A stretch of 64,000 nucleotides of DNA from Rhodotorula mucilaginosa (GCA_034406715.1 CP137870.1:186001-250000), one strand, 5' to 3'. Positions 36,734-48,237 are shown, counted from the first letter of the stretch. Notes: a model not told the origin generated them from the letters alone. Numbers and translations: made by a program.

Positions 36734-37173
36734 TTTGCTTCACATTGTACACATCCTATATGTCTCTTACTTGGAGGGACGCTTCTGGCCGTTGCATGCT
36801 GGGCCCACATTCATCCTGAGTCTTTGCACTTGTTGGTAACTTCCCATTTTAGGTCTCTTCCTTGCTCTATCTGCTTGGATGCCAATACTGCTATATCTTA
36901 TTGGACAGGATGTACTCTGCCCTGGGAGCTGCAAAGTGTCAGCTGCTGAGTCAGGACTCTGCCCAGTCTGCCGTTGATACGCAAGAGGCAAGAGGCGGAT
37001 GCTCTTGCACCGACTTACAAGTAGTTTTAGTGTGGCACAAAGTGTGACACTGGGCTTGTGTGTCAGTGAGAGTTCAAGCAAACAAAGCGCAAGTGGCATG
37101 CACCACTTGGAACACCCTGCCGGTGCAAAAAGGCGGGCAGGCAGGGCCGTGTCCATCCCCCCGGCAGCAAAAA

Positions 37174-37277
37174 TGCGTTCGCCGGGAATCGAACCCGGGG
37201 CTAGGCAACTCAGACAGGCTTCTAGGAGAAGAAGCTGTTACTGGCAATGCCCAATTTTACCACTAAACCACAAACGC
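37174..37277 (-). tRNA. tRNA-Gly(GCC) with intron, left-arm copy
   Basis: Read on the minus strand, acceptor GCGTTTG pairs with CGAACGC plus discriminator A. The anticodon stem is GGGCA/TGCCT, the loop is T-T-GCC-A, followed by a 33-base intron beginning GTAACAG and then T38. The T arm is CCGGG TTCGATT CCCGG. The gene is 104 bases long and identical to the right-arm copy. Confidence 0.9.
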
Positions 37278-37401
37278 ATTTTGTAATTGGTTGAAGTTTA
37301 CTGCCGGAATTGTCGTATATATAGTACATGTCCGCTCTAAAGCGATGCCGCTGTCGACGCACTTCCTGTGGCCCTTCCCCTGGACTCGTCAGGGACAACA
37401 C

Positions 37402-37956
37402 TAGAGAATCACTCCCGTCAGAACGGGCGCAAAACGGGTACAGGACGGGGTCCCGGCACCCGTCAAGGACCCGTCAGCAGGCCTGCCGCCTGAGCACCCC
37501 GTATGGATCTGATACGGGCATTTGCCTGGGTTGTGTCAGCTTGGAGCTGTCTATCCATACCTCCTACCTGCTGCTTCACTGTACACTGCAACACAGATTC
37601 CAGAGAGAGTGAGAGTAAGCGAGAGTGCGCAAGGGCGAGAGAAAAAGTGATCGGGCAATCACTTTGCACGTGAGCTGCTCAAATTGAAGCCCTCAAGAAG
37701 GCTGCGTACTTGATCAGATCTTGCAAGAGCCTGCACGGGTCCAGCACTATAGAGGAGGCTTTAAAATGTCACAGACTACCTTATGTACGTAGTGTTTCAG
37801 AATTTGCCCGTTGTCCCCCATTCTACGGGCCGTATTCCCCGTTGAGACGGGCAGACGGGCGCCTGTCCCCGGCAGCCACCCCGGTTCCCAAATTTCAATT
37901 TTTTTTCGCCCGTCTCCGTTCAACGGGAGCAGACGGGCACGGGGTGTGATTCTCTA
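37402..37956. mobile_element. hAT-like MITE, left-arm copy
   Basis: A 555-bp element with terminal inverted repeats TAGAGAATCAC...GTGATTCTCTA and target duplication ACAACAC on both sides (37,395-37,401 and 37,957-37,963). Termini of the TAGAG/CTCTA type suit the hAT superfamily, whose usual duplication is 8 bp; 7 bp match exactly here. Many ACGGGC-type motifs lie near both ends in both orientations, as expected for subterminal transposase sites. No transposase is encoded, so it is non-autonomous. Confidence 0.85.
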
Positions 37957-39501
37957 ACAACACATGCCTCAGTCAACTGCAGCAAGGATGCAAGGCGGGT
38001 ACTTACACTGAGCTCCAGCTCACAGGGAGCTAACACAGCCGATGCAGACACGCGAGACACGTCACACAGGTGAGGTCAAGAGGCCAGCAGGCAGCAAGAC
38101 CCCAGACCGTGACTGATACAGTATCCACTGTACCAAACATGCACAGTTGGAAACAGGTACTGTAGGCAGTCTGTATGCCACTTCAACACAGATCAAAGCA
38201 CAAACAAGTGCTCTGCAAGTCGAGAGTCCTTTCCCTTTTCCAAGTACTTTTTACCTGTTGCCATTTCGTTTTTGAACCTTCCACTGACCCTGATCTCCCC
38301 CGGATAATATCTACAGCTATATCTACATGGACCCGCTTTCCAGATCAGCATTCAACACAGTTAGGGACACATCAACTGCAGGGCACCTGGCACCACCCTC
38401 ACGGCTCAACGCGAGAGGAGGCGTGCCGCGTGCCACCGCGTGCTACGCAAGTCAGGGTGTAGTGAGTTGTGGAGCCAATAAAAAGTGACTCGATTTAGAA
38501 TTTGGAGGAAATCGGGCAAAGGGGAACTGAGAGCTAAAGAGGAAGAGGAGGAGGAAAATGTGAGGGAGCAATAGAAGTGGCCCAAGAGAATCCACCAACA
38601 TCCACCATGTTCCCCCGAGTCTCAAGGCGGAGCTGTCACTTTAGGTCCAGTACAGTATAGTGTATACAGCTGTACTCAAATGAGTGTTAGTTCAATTTGA
38701 AAGAAAAGGAGGGAGGAGGAGACTTAGGGGAGGAAGTCAAGGCCAAGCGAGGCCAAGCAGACAAGCAAGATGCTGGCCCAGCATTTACGGGTGAAAAGGT
38801 CTGCTTGTCTCTGTCAAGTGGACTCTGAGTCCAGCAGACGTCAACCTCCTCGATAGGGTCTGCAGTACTATAGCAGAAACCTGATTGCTTCAGTTGCACT
38901 CCTGGCCTTCTCTTCTCTTCACCCCTACACTCTCTACGTGCATTGCAATCTTGATTCAGAGTGATCTCCATGTGGCCTGGGAAATTCCGGACTGTCCCGC
39001 AGCTTCCTAGATCAGCCGCTGGTCCACCAATCAACTTGCAGTGGACGAGCATAAAGGTGATAGATAGATAAGTCTCAAAAGGTGGCACAAGCGCTGCCAG
39101 ACAAGAGTCTAAAGCTCTCTCCCCAGCTCTTCTCTGTGGTGCTGCATACCACCCTTAGTAGCAACACAGTGGATAGGCAGTACAGAAGATCTAGGAGAGT
39201 TCCAGCAGACTCGTTGCCTTCTTGTAGCTATTTCAGCCCTGTTTGTCCAGTACACCACCAGTGCCCAAGTCAGCCCGTTCAACCTTTTGGGCGCTCAAAG
39301 CAGCCTAGGCCTGCCCTGCAAGATCACTACTCTTCCATCTGTCCAATATGACAGCCTTTGAGGTAACAGAAGCTGCTTTGCATTGAAGAAAAGCCTTGTT
39401 CTTCTTGGTAAAGCCCCAGACGTCAAAAAGAAGGGCAAAGCACTGAAAGACTTGACTGTTGCACAACTTTTGCGCCAGCGTCACCTTTCTTCCGATGTTG
39501 C

Positions 39502-39619
39502 CTTCATACCACCAGTTAGTTGCCCCTGCTCACTTGACTGGGGACCACTGTTTGGGGCTTCAGCACATAAAGAAGCATTTTCAGCCCAAACACCCGTGCA
39601 CTGTTTGTCCCAACAAGCC
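39502..39619. other. unassigned junction, arm to core
   Basis: Short stretch between the end of the arm homology and the first copia-like sequence. No gene or known element recognised. Confidence 0.4.
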
Positions 39620-40221
39620 AACCTTCTCTACGGTAGCGGGAGCGGAAGGCGGGGGTGGGTTGGTGGTCCTCCGGAGCAACAGTGAGCTGCAAGTTTGGCT
39701 GCATCGGCGTTGGGGCGGTTCGACCGTCGGCGTAGCCAGGCGGAGCAGGACATCCTCGAGGTGCGCGCAGTGGGAAAGGAAGATTCCGCCATGCGAGCGG
39801 CAATGCACCTGGAAGATGAACTTGGCTTCGCCGAGGATAGGATAGGCTAAATTCCAAGTTTAAAGTCGTTCAAGCCTAGAAGAGACTCATGTCGGTCCTT
39901 GATGCCGTACTCGCTTTGAGGCCGTCCTTGATCTGCTGGATCTCATTGAGAGCAGGCGAGACAATGAGGAGGTCGTCGACGTAGAGGGCAATGTAGTGCG
40001 TGTGCCCCCCCTCGCTGCGGACGTAGATGCAGGCGTCCGACTTGGTGCGCTGGTAGCCAAGTCCTTCCAGGGTCGCGTGAATCCGGTGATTTCAGACACG
40101 GCCGGCCTGCTTGAGGCCGTACAGCGCGCGATCGAGGTTGAGGACCTTGCCGGCGTACTCGCCGTCGTCGATGCCTTCCGGTACACGCATGTACAGTTCC
40201 TCCTCGAGTGCGCCGTGGAGG
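39620..40221 (-). mobile_element. Ty1/copia fragment (pol part), fossil
   Basis: Minus-strand remnants similar to the reverse-transcriptase and RNase H region of the larger copia element at 43,100-43,930. It is rearranged and incomplete, and clearly broken. No LTRs seen. Confidence 0.75.
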
Positions 40222-40309
40222 TACGCTCTCTCGCGCCGCCAATCGACTCTTCTCACAATGCTAGGCACGGGCGCTTGCGAGTTGCACGTCAAGTAAATAG
40301 ATAGATAGA
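40222..40309 (+). mobile_element. possible LINE scrap
   Basis: Encodes TLSRRQSTLLTMLGTGACE, which matches the C-terminal region of the LINE family in the core, and ends in a short TAGA repeat. It is about 90 bases and embedded between copia pieces. Confidence 0.5.
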
Positions 40310-40329
40310 TCTTGGCACGCGGAGTGGCA

Positions 40330-40555
40330 CAGAGGCGGGCAGGTCGTGGCTTCTTCCCCCCCTGCCCTGCAAGCTCAGAGCTGCCACTGCCTTTGCCCTG
40401 CCCCGCCTGCAAGGGCGCACACTGGCTCTGTGACTGCACTAGTCCAGAGGACAACAAGTTGCACGTGCAGCGCAAGGAACTTAACTTTGAGAATCTCCTC
40501 AAGGCCAAGCTTGACTTGTGCCAGTCCGCAAGTGTCCCTCACCCTCTCACGACAT
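40330..40555 (+). mobile_element. Ty1/copia gag fragment, fossil
   Basis: Plus-strand piece resembling the gag zinc-knuckle region of the copia element around 46,060-46,240, inverted relative to the neighbouring pol fragment. Broken and isolated. Confidence 0.65.
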
Positions 40556-40768
40556 GAGTCTTGTCTAGGCTCAAACGGCTTTAAACCTGGAATTTATCCT
40601 ATCCTCTCACATATACCCCTCATTCTTTCCAACCTGATTTTCCTGCCTCAATGAGGAGGTTTTTATTCGGGCCTCACCTCGCTTCCCTCACTCTGAGTAG
40701 TATCCGCGGCCCACATGGACTTCTATAGCTCGATATGACTTGAAACCCCAATTTACTATCTATCTATC
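40556..40768 (+). mobile_element. LINE 3'-end fragment with (TCTA)n tail
   Basis: Shares the family 3' end: CCTGATTTTCCTGCCTCA, then a CTATAGCTCGATATGACTTG block, followed by a TCTATCTATC tail at about 40,754-40,768. Heavily 5'-truncated. Confidence 0.8.
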
Positions 40769-41339
40769 AGCTGGCAAGGCAAACACTTGCCTTGCATCCC
40801 TTCTCAATGACATTTCAAGTGTCACAGTCTGACTCGCTACACGGGTGCGCCTCTGGGCAATGTCTTCCACCAGTGGTCAACTTTTCTTCATCACCACTTC
40901 TCCTTACAGTCATCCCTTTGCTTGCTTCCACTTGTCTCTCTCACGCCGCCAATCCACCCTTCTCGCCCAACTATGCACTGGTGCCTGCAAACTTGGCAGG
41001 TACAAGGCACAATCCAAACCTGAGCAACTGATGTGCGCCTGTGGCGACACTCCGTCGCCGGGACCAATGCAAGCACGTCTTCTATCACTGCCCACTCTAC
41101 ACTTCTCATTGCTCCACCCTCCTTTCCACCCTCGAACTCGAATCTCCCCAGCTTGCTTACCTCCTCAGCGACCTGTGTGGGACAAAGCAACACTCCGCTT
41201 TCCTATCCTATCTGGCCGTTTTGACTTGCTCTGCTCCCTGCCCTCAGGAGATCCGTCGCTTTGAGTCCTAACTGTATGATTTTAGTTCATCTCTCTCTCT
41301 CTTCTTGTCCTCTCCTATACCCACCCTTAACCCTGGTTT
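40769..41339 (+). mobile_element. LINE fragment, C-terminal coding part
   Basis: Encodes LSLSRRQSTLLAQLCTGACK and a LAYLLSDLCG segment, spread over more than one frame, which are homologous to the LINE copies at 41,340-42,295 and 47,313-48,237. No tail at its 3' end; decayed. Confidence 0.7.
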
Positions 41340-42295
41340 GTTCCTCCCCCGGCCAAACAATCCGCCTCGCCATCCGCAACACGCTCGCATCAATGGAGAA
41401 AACTCACCCTCTGGTTTGCGTGGTCGTACATTGGGTCCCCGGTCATGTCGGCATCGACGGCAACGAAGAAGCCGACGAGTTGGCGAAGACGGCGGTTGAG
41501 GAGGCAAGCCGTGCGCTTGCGAGGTCGACCGCCGCTCGCGAGAAGCGCGCGAGGGCAAAGCGAGGCCACAGGGTCATCGGCTTTGGCCCTAAGGCTGCTA
41601 GCGAGTCGCCGTCCAGCAATGGAGGCAACAGCAAGTACAGTACGACGGAGGAGCCAGGAGAGGCAACTCGGCAATGACGACTCGAAAAGTCGCTGCCCGA
41701 GCGCCTTCAACGGAAGATTGTGATCTCAGCGATGGACAAGTCGGCGGCGGCTGGGAGCCCCCCATAAGCATCTCCGCTATATGGGCTAGCTACAAGGCCG
41801 CTCTCCACCAACAGTGGGCCAAGGATTGGTCGAACGCGACGACTGGCGCCGGTCTCCGCGCAATCTCCAAATCCCCACCCGGCCGTTCCTTGGTTCGCTT
41901 CCACGCTCCGCTCACTTGGCGCAAATTGACTCTGCTATCCCAATTGCGCACAGACGTATGCGACATCGGCGCCTACTGCGCTCACTTCGACCCGGACAAG
42001 GAACTGTGCGGATGCGGCGAAGTTGAGTCCCGCGAACACTTTCTCCTCCTCTGCCCACTTTATGCCGCCCCTCACGCCGCCCTTCTCTCCGAGCTCCGCA
42101 AGTCGACCATTCCGTCCATCTCCTTCCTACTCAGCGACCCCGCTGCCACCAAGGCTACCCTCCGGTTCCTCGCCAACTCGGGGCATTTCGACTCGCTCTA
42201 CACCATAACTCATCCTTTTCTATCCCCAAGATATACCTACCCCTCTTGTTCCTACCTGATTTTCCTGACTCAAAGAGCAGGTTCTTGTTCAAGGC
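41340..42295 (+). mobile_element. LINE fragment with RNase H domain
   Basis: Encodes a non-LTR-type RNase H segment (VVHWVPGHVGIDGNEEADEL) followed, in another frame, by the C-terminal zinc-knuckle-like region LCGCGEVESREHFLLLCPLY and TKATLRFLANSGHFDSLY. This order (RNase H then a CCHC-like tail) is typical of fungal RNase H-bearing LINEs. The 3' UTR resemblance fades at about 42,290, where copia-related sequence begins. 5'-truncated, no tail. Confidence 0.8.
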
Positions 42296-43464
42296 TGCTC
42301 TCCAGGCAGTGAGAGTGAACTGCTGGAGAGCAAGAGAGGGAGAGGAGCGAGTGCGCGTCTCATGACAACTGACTCAGGGGAGGTTTCAGAGGCGCCCAAG
42401 GACTTTGAGAGGATTCTCATCCGGGGGAGAGAGCGTCTGCAGCAACACCCCCCCTCGCTCGAAACGGTCGGATGCCCAAGGCGACGCGGTGCTGGATGAA
42501 GGCCGGGAGCGGGATAGACTTGGTCATGACGTCGGCAACCATACGCGCAGTCGGGATGTACGTGACCGTGATGTCGCCCTGCTGCACCTGCTCGCGGACG
42601 AAGTGCTCCGTCAGGCGAAGGTGGCGAGTGCGGTTGTGAAACTGCGGGTCGCGCGAGAGAGCGTTGGCACCTTGGTTGTCACAAAAGAGCTCGATCGGTC
42701 TGACGGAGCGTTGCGCGAGCTCAGACAAGAGCTGCGACAGGTGGATCGCCTCCTTCGAGGCGTGCGAGAGACCGAGGTACTCTGCCTCCGTCGAAGAGGC
42801 GGTAACGCGCGGCTGAAGCTTGGACGACCAGGAAACGGCGCCCGATGCAAGGACAAAGGTGTACCCCATGGTCGAGGGGCACGCACCCCAGTCCGAGTCT
42901 GAGTACGCCTCGAAGCCGGCAAGTGGTGAGTCGTCAGGCTGGAACTCGAGCCCAAAGTCGAGCGTTCCCTTGATGTACGCCAGGACGCGGATGACGGCAG
43001 CCCAATGCGAGTTGTCTGGCCGCGCGGCGTGGCGGCCCAGAACGCCCACGGCGTAGCAAAGGTCGGGGCGAGTCCCAAGCATGGCGTACATGAGGGAACC
43101 GACGGCTTGAAGGTAGCGGGAGCGGAAGGCAGGGGTGGGCCGGTGGTCCTCCGGAGCGACGGCGAGCTGCAAGTTCGGCTGCATTGGTGTCGGGGCGGTT
43201 CGACCGTCGGCGTAGCCAAGGCGGAGTAGAACGTCCTCGAGGTACGCACGCTGGGAGAGGAAGATTCCGCCATTCGACCGGCGATGCACCTGGATGCCCA
43301 AGATGAACTTGGCTTCGCCGAGATCCTTGATGCCGTACTCGCGTTTGAGGCCGTCCTTGATCAGTTGGATCTCGTCGAGGTCAGGCGAGACAAAGAGGAG
43401 GTCGTCAACGTAGAGGGCAATGTAGTGCGTGTGCCCCCCCTCGCTGCGGACGTAGATGCAGGCG

Positions 43465-43625
43465 CACCACACTATACCCCCCCACTCTTTCCTACCTGAT
43501 TTTCCTGCCTCATTGAGGAGGTTTTTTCTTGGGGCCTCTCCTCGCTTCCCTTACTTTGTAGTATCCGCGGTCTACATGGGCTCCTATAGCTCGATATGAC
43601 TTGAAACAAGAATTATCTATCTATC
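43465..43625 (+). mobile_element. short LINE 3' end inserted in copia
   Basis: Contains the family 3' UTR (CCTGATTTTCCTGCCTCATT, TCCTATAGCTCGATATGACT) and ends in TTATCTATCTATC. The related copia piece near 40,030 shows the same site without the insertion. The target duplication is at most 1-3 bases. Confidence 0.82.
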
Positions 43626-43967
43626 CGACTTGGTGCGCTGGTAGCCAAGTCCTTCCAGGGTTGCATGGATCCGGTGATTCCAGACACGGCCGGCCTGCTT
43701 GAGGCCATACAGCGCGCAATCGAGTTTGAGGACCTTGCCGGCGTAATCGCTGCCATTGATGCCTTCCGGCACGCGCATGTACAGCTCCTCCGCAAGTGCC
43801 CCGTGGAGGTACGCCTTGTCAACATTGGCCTGATGGACATGAGGGCGGTGGCGGGCGGCAAGAGCAAGGAGGACACGGATCGAGGTGAACTTGACCACGG
43901 GCGCGAACATCTCGCGGAAGTCGACATTTGGCCGCTGGGTGAATCCTTGTGCGACGAGGCGGACCTT

Positions 43968-44062
43968 TTGATAGATAGATAGATAAGTCTTGTTTCAAGT
44001 CATGTCGAGCTATTAAGCCCATGTAGACTGAGGATACTACACAAAGTGAGGAAGCGAGGAAA
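43968..44062 (-). mobile_element. short LINE 3' end inserted in copia, opposite strand
   Basis: About 95 bases with a (GATA)n start (the tail on the minus strand) and the conserved CTTGTTTCAAGTCATGTCGA 3' UTR. It is flanked by a 7-base target duplication GGACCTT at 43,961-43,967 and 44,063-44,069. Confidence 0.85.
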
Positions 44063-46655
44063 GGACCTTGTGGCCGGTGACTTGGCCGTTCTGGTCCTTT
44101 TTGCGTCGGTAGACGAAGTGTGCCCCGAGGAACCTTGCATCAGGCGGCACCTCGCTGCGGTCGACGGGGTGGAAGACGTTGTACTCGTTTTGGAGGGACG
44201 TGAACTCGTCGTGCTCGCCGAGGCGCCAGCGCTCGGAGTCCGTGTCGCGCATTGCTTCGCGGTGGTTGCGAGGGTCGGACGTCGGGAGCGAAAATTGCTC
44301 GTCCGAGGCAGAGAGGTCTTCACCGGCGGCCGAGTAGAGAGCCTCGACTTCGGCAAGTGTGGCCCCGAAGGGGTCGTTACCGAGGAAGTCGAGCTCGTCA
44401 CGGGACTCCTCGTCAGGGAGAACAGGCTCGGGCGAAGGCGGCGAAGGGGCGCTGGCGCGGTGGAAAACAGGCGGCGGCGGCGGTGTCCAGACAACCTCGC
44501 GGGCTTGAGCAGCTCGTACGGGAGGACGTGGCACGACCGGCGGTGCACGCGCGGGAGTCTGCGGCGTCGCATCGTTGGCAGCGGAGGGAGCTTGACTCGA
44601 GGCAAGGATGATCAAGTCGTCTGGAGCATGCGCAGGCTGCGGCAAGCTTTGAGCAGTACTCGGCGTGGCGGCGGCAAAGGGGAATTCGCCCTCTACAAAA
44701 CGGGCATCGCGAGATCGCACAGTCTTGCGTGTCGCCGGGTCGAAGAGGCGGTAGGTGGCCGTGTTGCCATCGTAGCCGATAAAGACGAGAGGCACGGCCT
44801 TGTCATCGAGCTCTGCACGACCGTTGGTGACGGTGTGGTAAGCACGACAACCCCAGACCCGAAGCATGTCGACCCGTACAGGTTTGCCACGCCAGACGGC
44901 GAGCGGGACGCCTCCAGCGAGTGCGGCATGCGGCGACCGTTTCTTGACAAAAACGAAGGCGAGAAGCGCCTCTGCCCAGAGGGCTTTGGGTGCTTGAGCC
45001 TGATTGGGCAGTGAAATCAGGCCCTCGCCGATGGTCCGGTTGATCTGCTCCGCGACGCCGTTGGCCTACGGAGAGTACAGCGGTGGCATCTCGTGATGGA
45101 TCCCGTATTCGGCCAGGAAATCACGGAATTCGTGGGACGTGTACTCGCCGCCGTTGTCGGAACGCAAGCGCTGGATGTGCTTGCCCGACTCGTTCTCGGC
45201 AGCCGCCTTGAAGGGCTGGAAGGCTCCGAAGATGTCACTCTTGCGGGCGAGAGCCTCGACCCAGAGCATGCGAGAGTGGTCGTCGACAAACGTGACGACG
45301 TAGCGGCGACCACCATACGACGGTATGTTGATCGAGAGCACGTCCGTGTGCACGAGCTCGAGAAGCTCTGTCGTCTGACAATCCGACCTCGGAACCGCAA
45401 CCGGGAAGCGTGCGAGAGATGACATGTATTGCACGGGCGAGGCTCCCCACTTCCTTGAGTAGCTACTTCCAAATCCTTGACATGTTCCGACCTGGCAAGC
45501 GACTTCAGCGACCTAAGGGAAATGTGCGCAAAGCGACAGTGCCAGGTGGTCAGTTCAGGTTCAGAAGCAGTACCTGTGGCAAAGAGAGTGGTCGCACCTT
45601 TGGCCGTGCTCGGAGCAATCAGCTCGCCGTCGAGTTGGTAGAGGTGCTTCCGGAGGAGAGTGCCGGTGGCGATCACCACGCCGTTGCGCGAGAGGGTGGC
45701 TCCCTGTCCGAAGGTTGTCGTGACGCCGTGGTTGTCGTAGAGTTGCAACGACGAGATGAGGTTTGCTGCGATCCCGGGCACGAGAAGCGCCTGATGGATG
45801 ACCACGATCCTGCCGCTGACGAGCTTGACAAGGAGCGAGCCTACGCCGGTGACCACGAGCCCGTTCTTGGCACCGGAGACGCCACCGACCAGTGACAGAC
45901 GGCTTCGGCGAAGGTTGCAGAAGAGCGAGATCTCGTTGCACATGGAGTGAATGGCGCCGCTGTCAATTGTAGGCTTGAGGCTGCGCGGAGGCGCGCTGAA
46001 ACTCATGGTGAGCCAGACTTCGACGCCCGTGTCCTCGTCAAGAAGGGATGCAAGTTGCGCGTTGACCTTGCCGGCTTACGCGAGTCGAGCCTTGGCCTTG
46101 AGACGGTTCTTGAAGTTGCGCTCCTTGCGTTGCGCACGGAACTTGTCGCCCTCCGGACTGGTGCAGTCAACGGAGCCAGTGCGCGCCCTTGCAGGCGGGG
46201 CACGGCGAAGGCGGCGGCATCTCTGAGCTTGCAGTGAGCGCGACAGAGGTGGACAACGACGACGACGAGAGGCGGAGGACCTCGTTCCGGACGAGATCGA
46301 GTATGCGATCCGTGCTGGGCAGTTCCGACGAGTTGGTGATGGCGAGGCTCGTCTTGGACGCGCTGAGAGCGGGCGGAAGGGCTTTGAGGAGGTGCGACGA
46401 GTATACCGTCTCGAGCTTGACGTCGGCGGCCTTGATGGCGGCGAGCGCGGCTGGGTACTCATTCAAGAATGTTTCGAACGCCTCTGGCGTGGCAACCGGG
46501 AGCGTGAGTCCCCAAAAACGAGTGAGGAGTCGTTGGGCACCTTGCGCGTCCGTCGGGCGGTAGACTTCGCGTAGGGCGGCCCAGTATGCCGTGGCCGTGC
46601 GCTTGCAGGCGGCAACGTGGTGGATCACGCTCTGGACGGCCGAGATGACGATCGT

Positions 46656-47001
46656 TAGATAGATAAATAAATCTTGTTTCAAGTCATATCGAGCTATAGG
46701 AAGCCCATGTAGACCGAGGATGCTAGAGGCAAAGATGGGTGGGAACAGAAAGAGAGAGAAAAGGAGAGGGCGGAGAAAGCAGACAGGAGAAGGAGAGTAG
46801 GTATAGTGAAAGGGTAGCAGAAAGGATAGGATAAAGTCAAGTCAAATCAATGAGATCTCAGGGCGGCGGGTCCTCCGAGGGCGGTCAATAAAGCGAGTCG
46901 AAGCGGCCCGAGTGGGCGAGGAACCGGAGTGTTGCCTTCGTCGCGCGGGGTTCGCTGAGGAGGTAGGCGAGGGAGGGTGGTGTTTTGAGCTGGAGGGAGG
47001 A
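46656..47001 (-). mobile_element. LINE 3' fragment inserted in copia gag
   Basis: A 346-base copy with a TAGATAGATAAATAAA tail side and the LINE C-terminal residues ATKATLRFLAHSGRFDSLY. It is flanked by an exact 11-base target duplication ATGACGATCGT (46,645-46,655 and 47,002-47,012). Confidence 0.9.
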
Positions 47002-47312
47002 ATGACGATCGTCGAGATGATGAATTCGTTGAGTCGGTCCCAGAGTGTAGGGTCGAACGATCCTCCCTCGCGCGGTCCACCATCGATGACCTTGCAAGCG
47101 TCGACGCCTACGAGAGCTCGGAGCTGTATGGTCCAAACGTCGTAGTTGCTCGAGCCGGTGCGAGGCGACAGGGAGAGGAGTCGGTTTGTTGGGCACGTGT
47201 AGAGCAAGTGCCGTGAGCGCGCTGGTGGCGTCGGGCTGAATGCAACATCGGAAGAAAGGTGATGCTGGCGCAAAAGTTGTGCAACAGTCAAGTCTTTCAG
47301 TGCTTTGCCCTT

Positions 47313-48237
47313 GCGGTGCAAGAGGTGGGTGCCCGCTTGTCGGCGTTGCTGAACCGGCGGAGACACTTGAAGCAGGCTCGGTGGGGCAAAAGAGCCCTAG
47401 CCTACCGCCCGGAGCTTGCGGCCGAGTGCACGAGCGATAGCAGCAGCGAGGAGGACGACGATGAAGGCGAAGGCGGACTTGGGCAATGCTCAGGCCCACG
47501 GCCGTCCATCTCGACGTCACCGCCCGCCGACAGCTCGGGCTCGATCCAACACGGGCGCATGCTGCCCAGGAGCCTTGCAGCAGGCTGGTCTGCGTTCAAA
47601 GCAGCGCAAAAGGCGTCTTGGGCGCGTTCCTGGTCAACTTCTCCCACGGGCGCCCAACTTCGCGCCATCACTTCCTCCCCTCCCGGTCTCGCTTTCACCC
47701 GCTACCACTCCTCGCTCTCGCGCCGCCAGTCAACGCTTCTCACACGGCTACGGACCGGCGCCTGCGACCTCGGCGCCTACAAAGCGCACTTCGATCCGGA
47801 TCGACTCCTCTGCGCGTGCGGCGGCGAACCGGAGACCCGGGAACACTTCTTCCTCACTGCCCGCTCTACGCCATTCCACGCGCTACCCTTTTCTCCTCCC
47901 TCCGACTGACATCACCCTCCCTCGCCAACCTCCTCAGCAACCCTCGCGCAACGAAGGCGACGCTCCGGTTCCTCGCCGACTCGGGCCGCTTTGAGTCGCT
48001 TTATTGCCCGCCCTCGGAGGACCCGCTGCCTTGAGTTCCGTTTGATCTGATTTGAGTTTATCCCTTCCCTTCTTCTACCCTTTCACTATACCCACTCTCC
48101 TTCTCCTGTCTGCGTTCTCCGCCCCCTCCATTCTTCACTCTTTCTGTTCCCACCCATCTTTACCTCTAGCATCCTCGGTCTACATGGGCTTCCTATAGCT
48201 TGATATGACTTGAAACATAATTTATCTATCTATCTAT
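47313..48237 (+). mobile_element. LINE copy inserted in the right arm
   Basis: A 925-base, 5'-truncated copy. It encodes SLSRRQSTLLTRLRTGACDL, LCACGGEPETREHFFLTA and ATKATLRFLADSGRFESLY, then a 3' UTR with CTTGATATGACTTGAAAC and a TTTATCTATCTATCTATC tail. The target duplication CCCTT lies at 47,308-47,312 and 48,238-48,242. The left arm at 39,431-39,435 is the matching empty site, so this insertion is younger than the inverted duplication or its last homogenisation. Confidence 0.92.

Larger units (their letters stand above)
36734..39501. repeat. left arm of near-perfect inverted repeat
   Basis: Positions x and 87,674 - x are complementary from 36,734 to about 38,770, and x and 87,673 - x from there to 39,435, so the arms share one coordinate offset except for a single 1-base indel. 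The only substitution I found lies near 39,230 (TAGCTATTT against TAGCTGTTT). The segment 39,436-39,501 matches 47,242-47,307 with at least one substitution, beyond a LINE that interrupts the right arm. The arm contains a tRNA-Gly gene and a hAT-like MITE; the rest has no recognisable gene and lower GC than the flanking genes. Confidence 0.93.
42300..47240 (-). mobile_element. Ty1/copia retrotransposon, broken, with three nested LINEs
   Basis: Minus-strand Ty1/copia element of about 4.9 kb including nested insertions. From its 5' side come gag (about 47,230-46,060, including a zinc-knuckle region), protease/integrase (about 46,010-45,020), the integrase C-terminal to early polymerase region (about 44,870-44,070), reverse transcriptase (about 43,930-43,300) and RNase H (to 42,417). 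It is broken, with several breaks besides three LINE insertions at 46,656-47,001, 43,968-44,062 and 43,465-43,625. Clear LTR pairs were not found. A likely 3' boundary is near 42,300, where a small hairpin (about 42,297-42,333) lies. It is older than the LINE copies it contains. Confidence 0.85.

Noticed and set aside
39058-39071. GATA repeats as a satellite or origin
   Set aside because: Short and scattered. Most coincide with LINE 3' ends; the arm copies are only about three units.
38175-39351. Open frames of about 90 codons present in both arms
   Set aside because: Identical only because the arms are identical. No motif, no start context and no conservation evidence.
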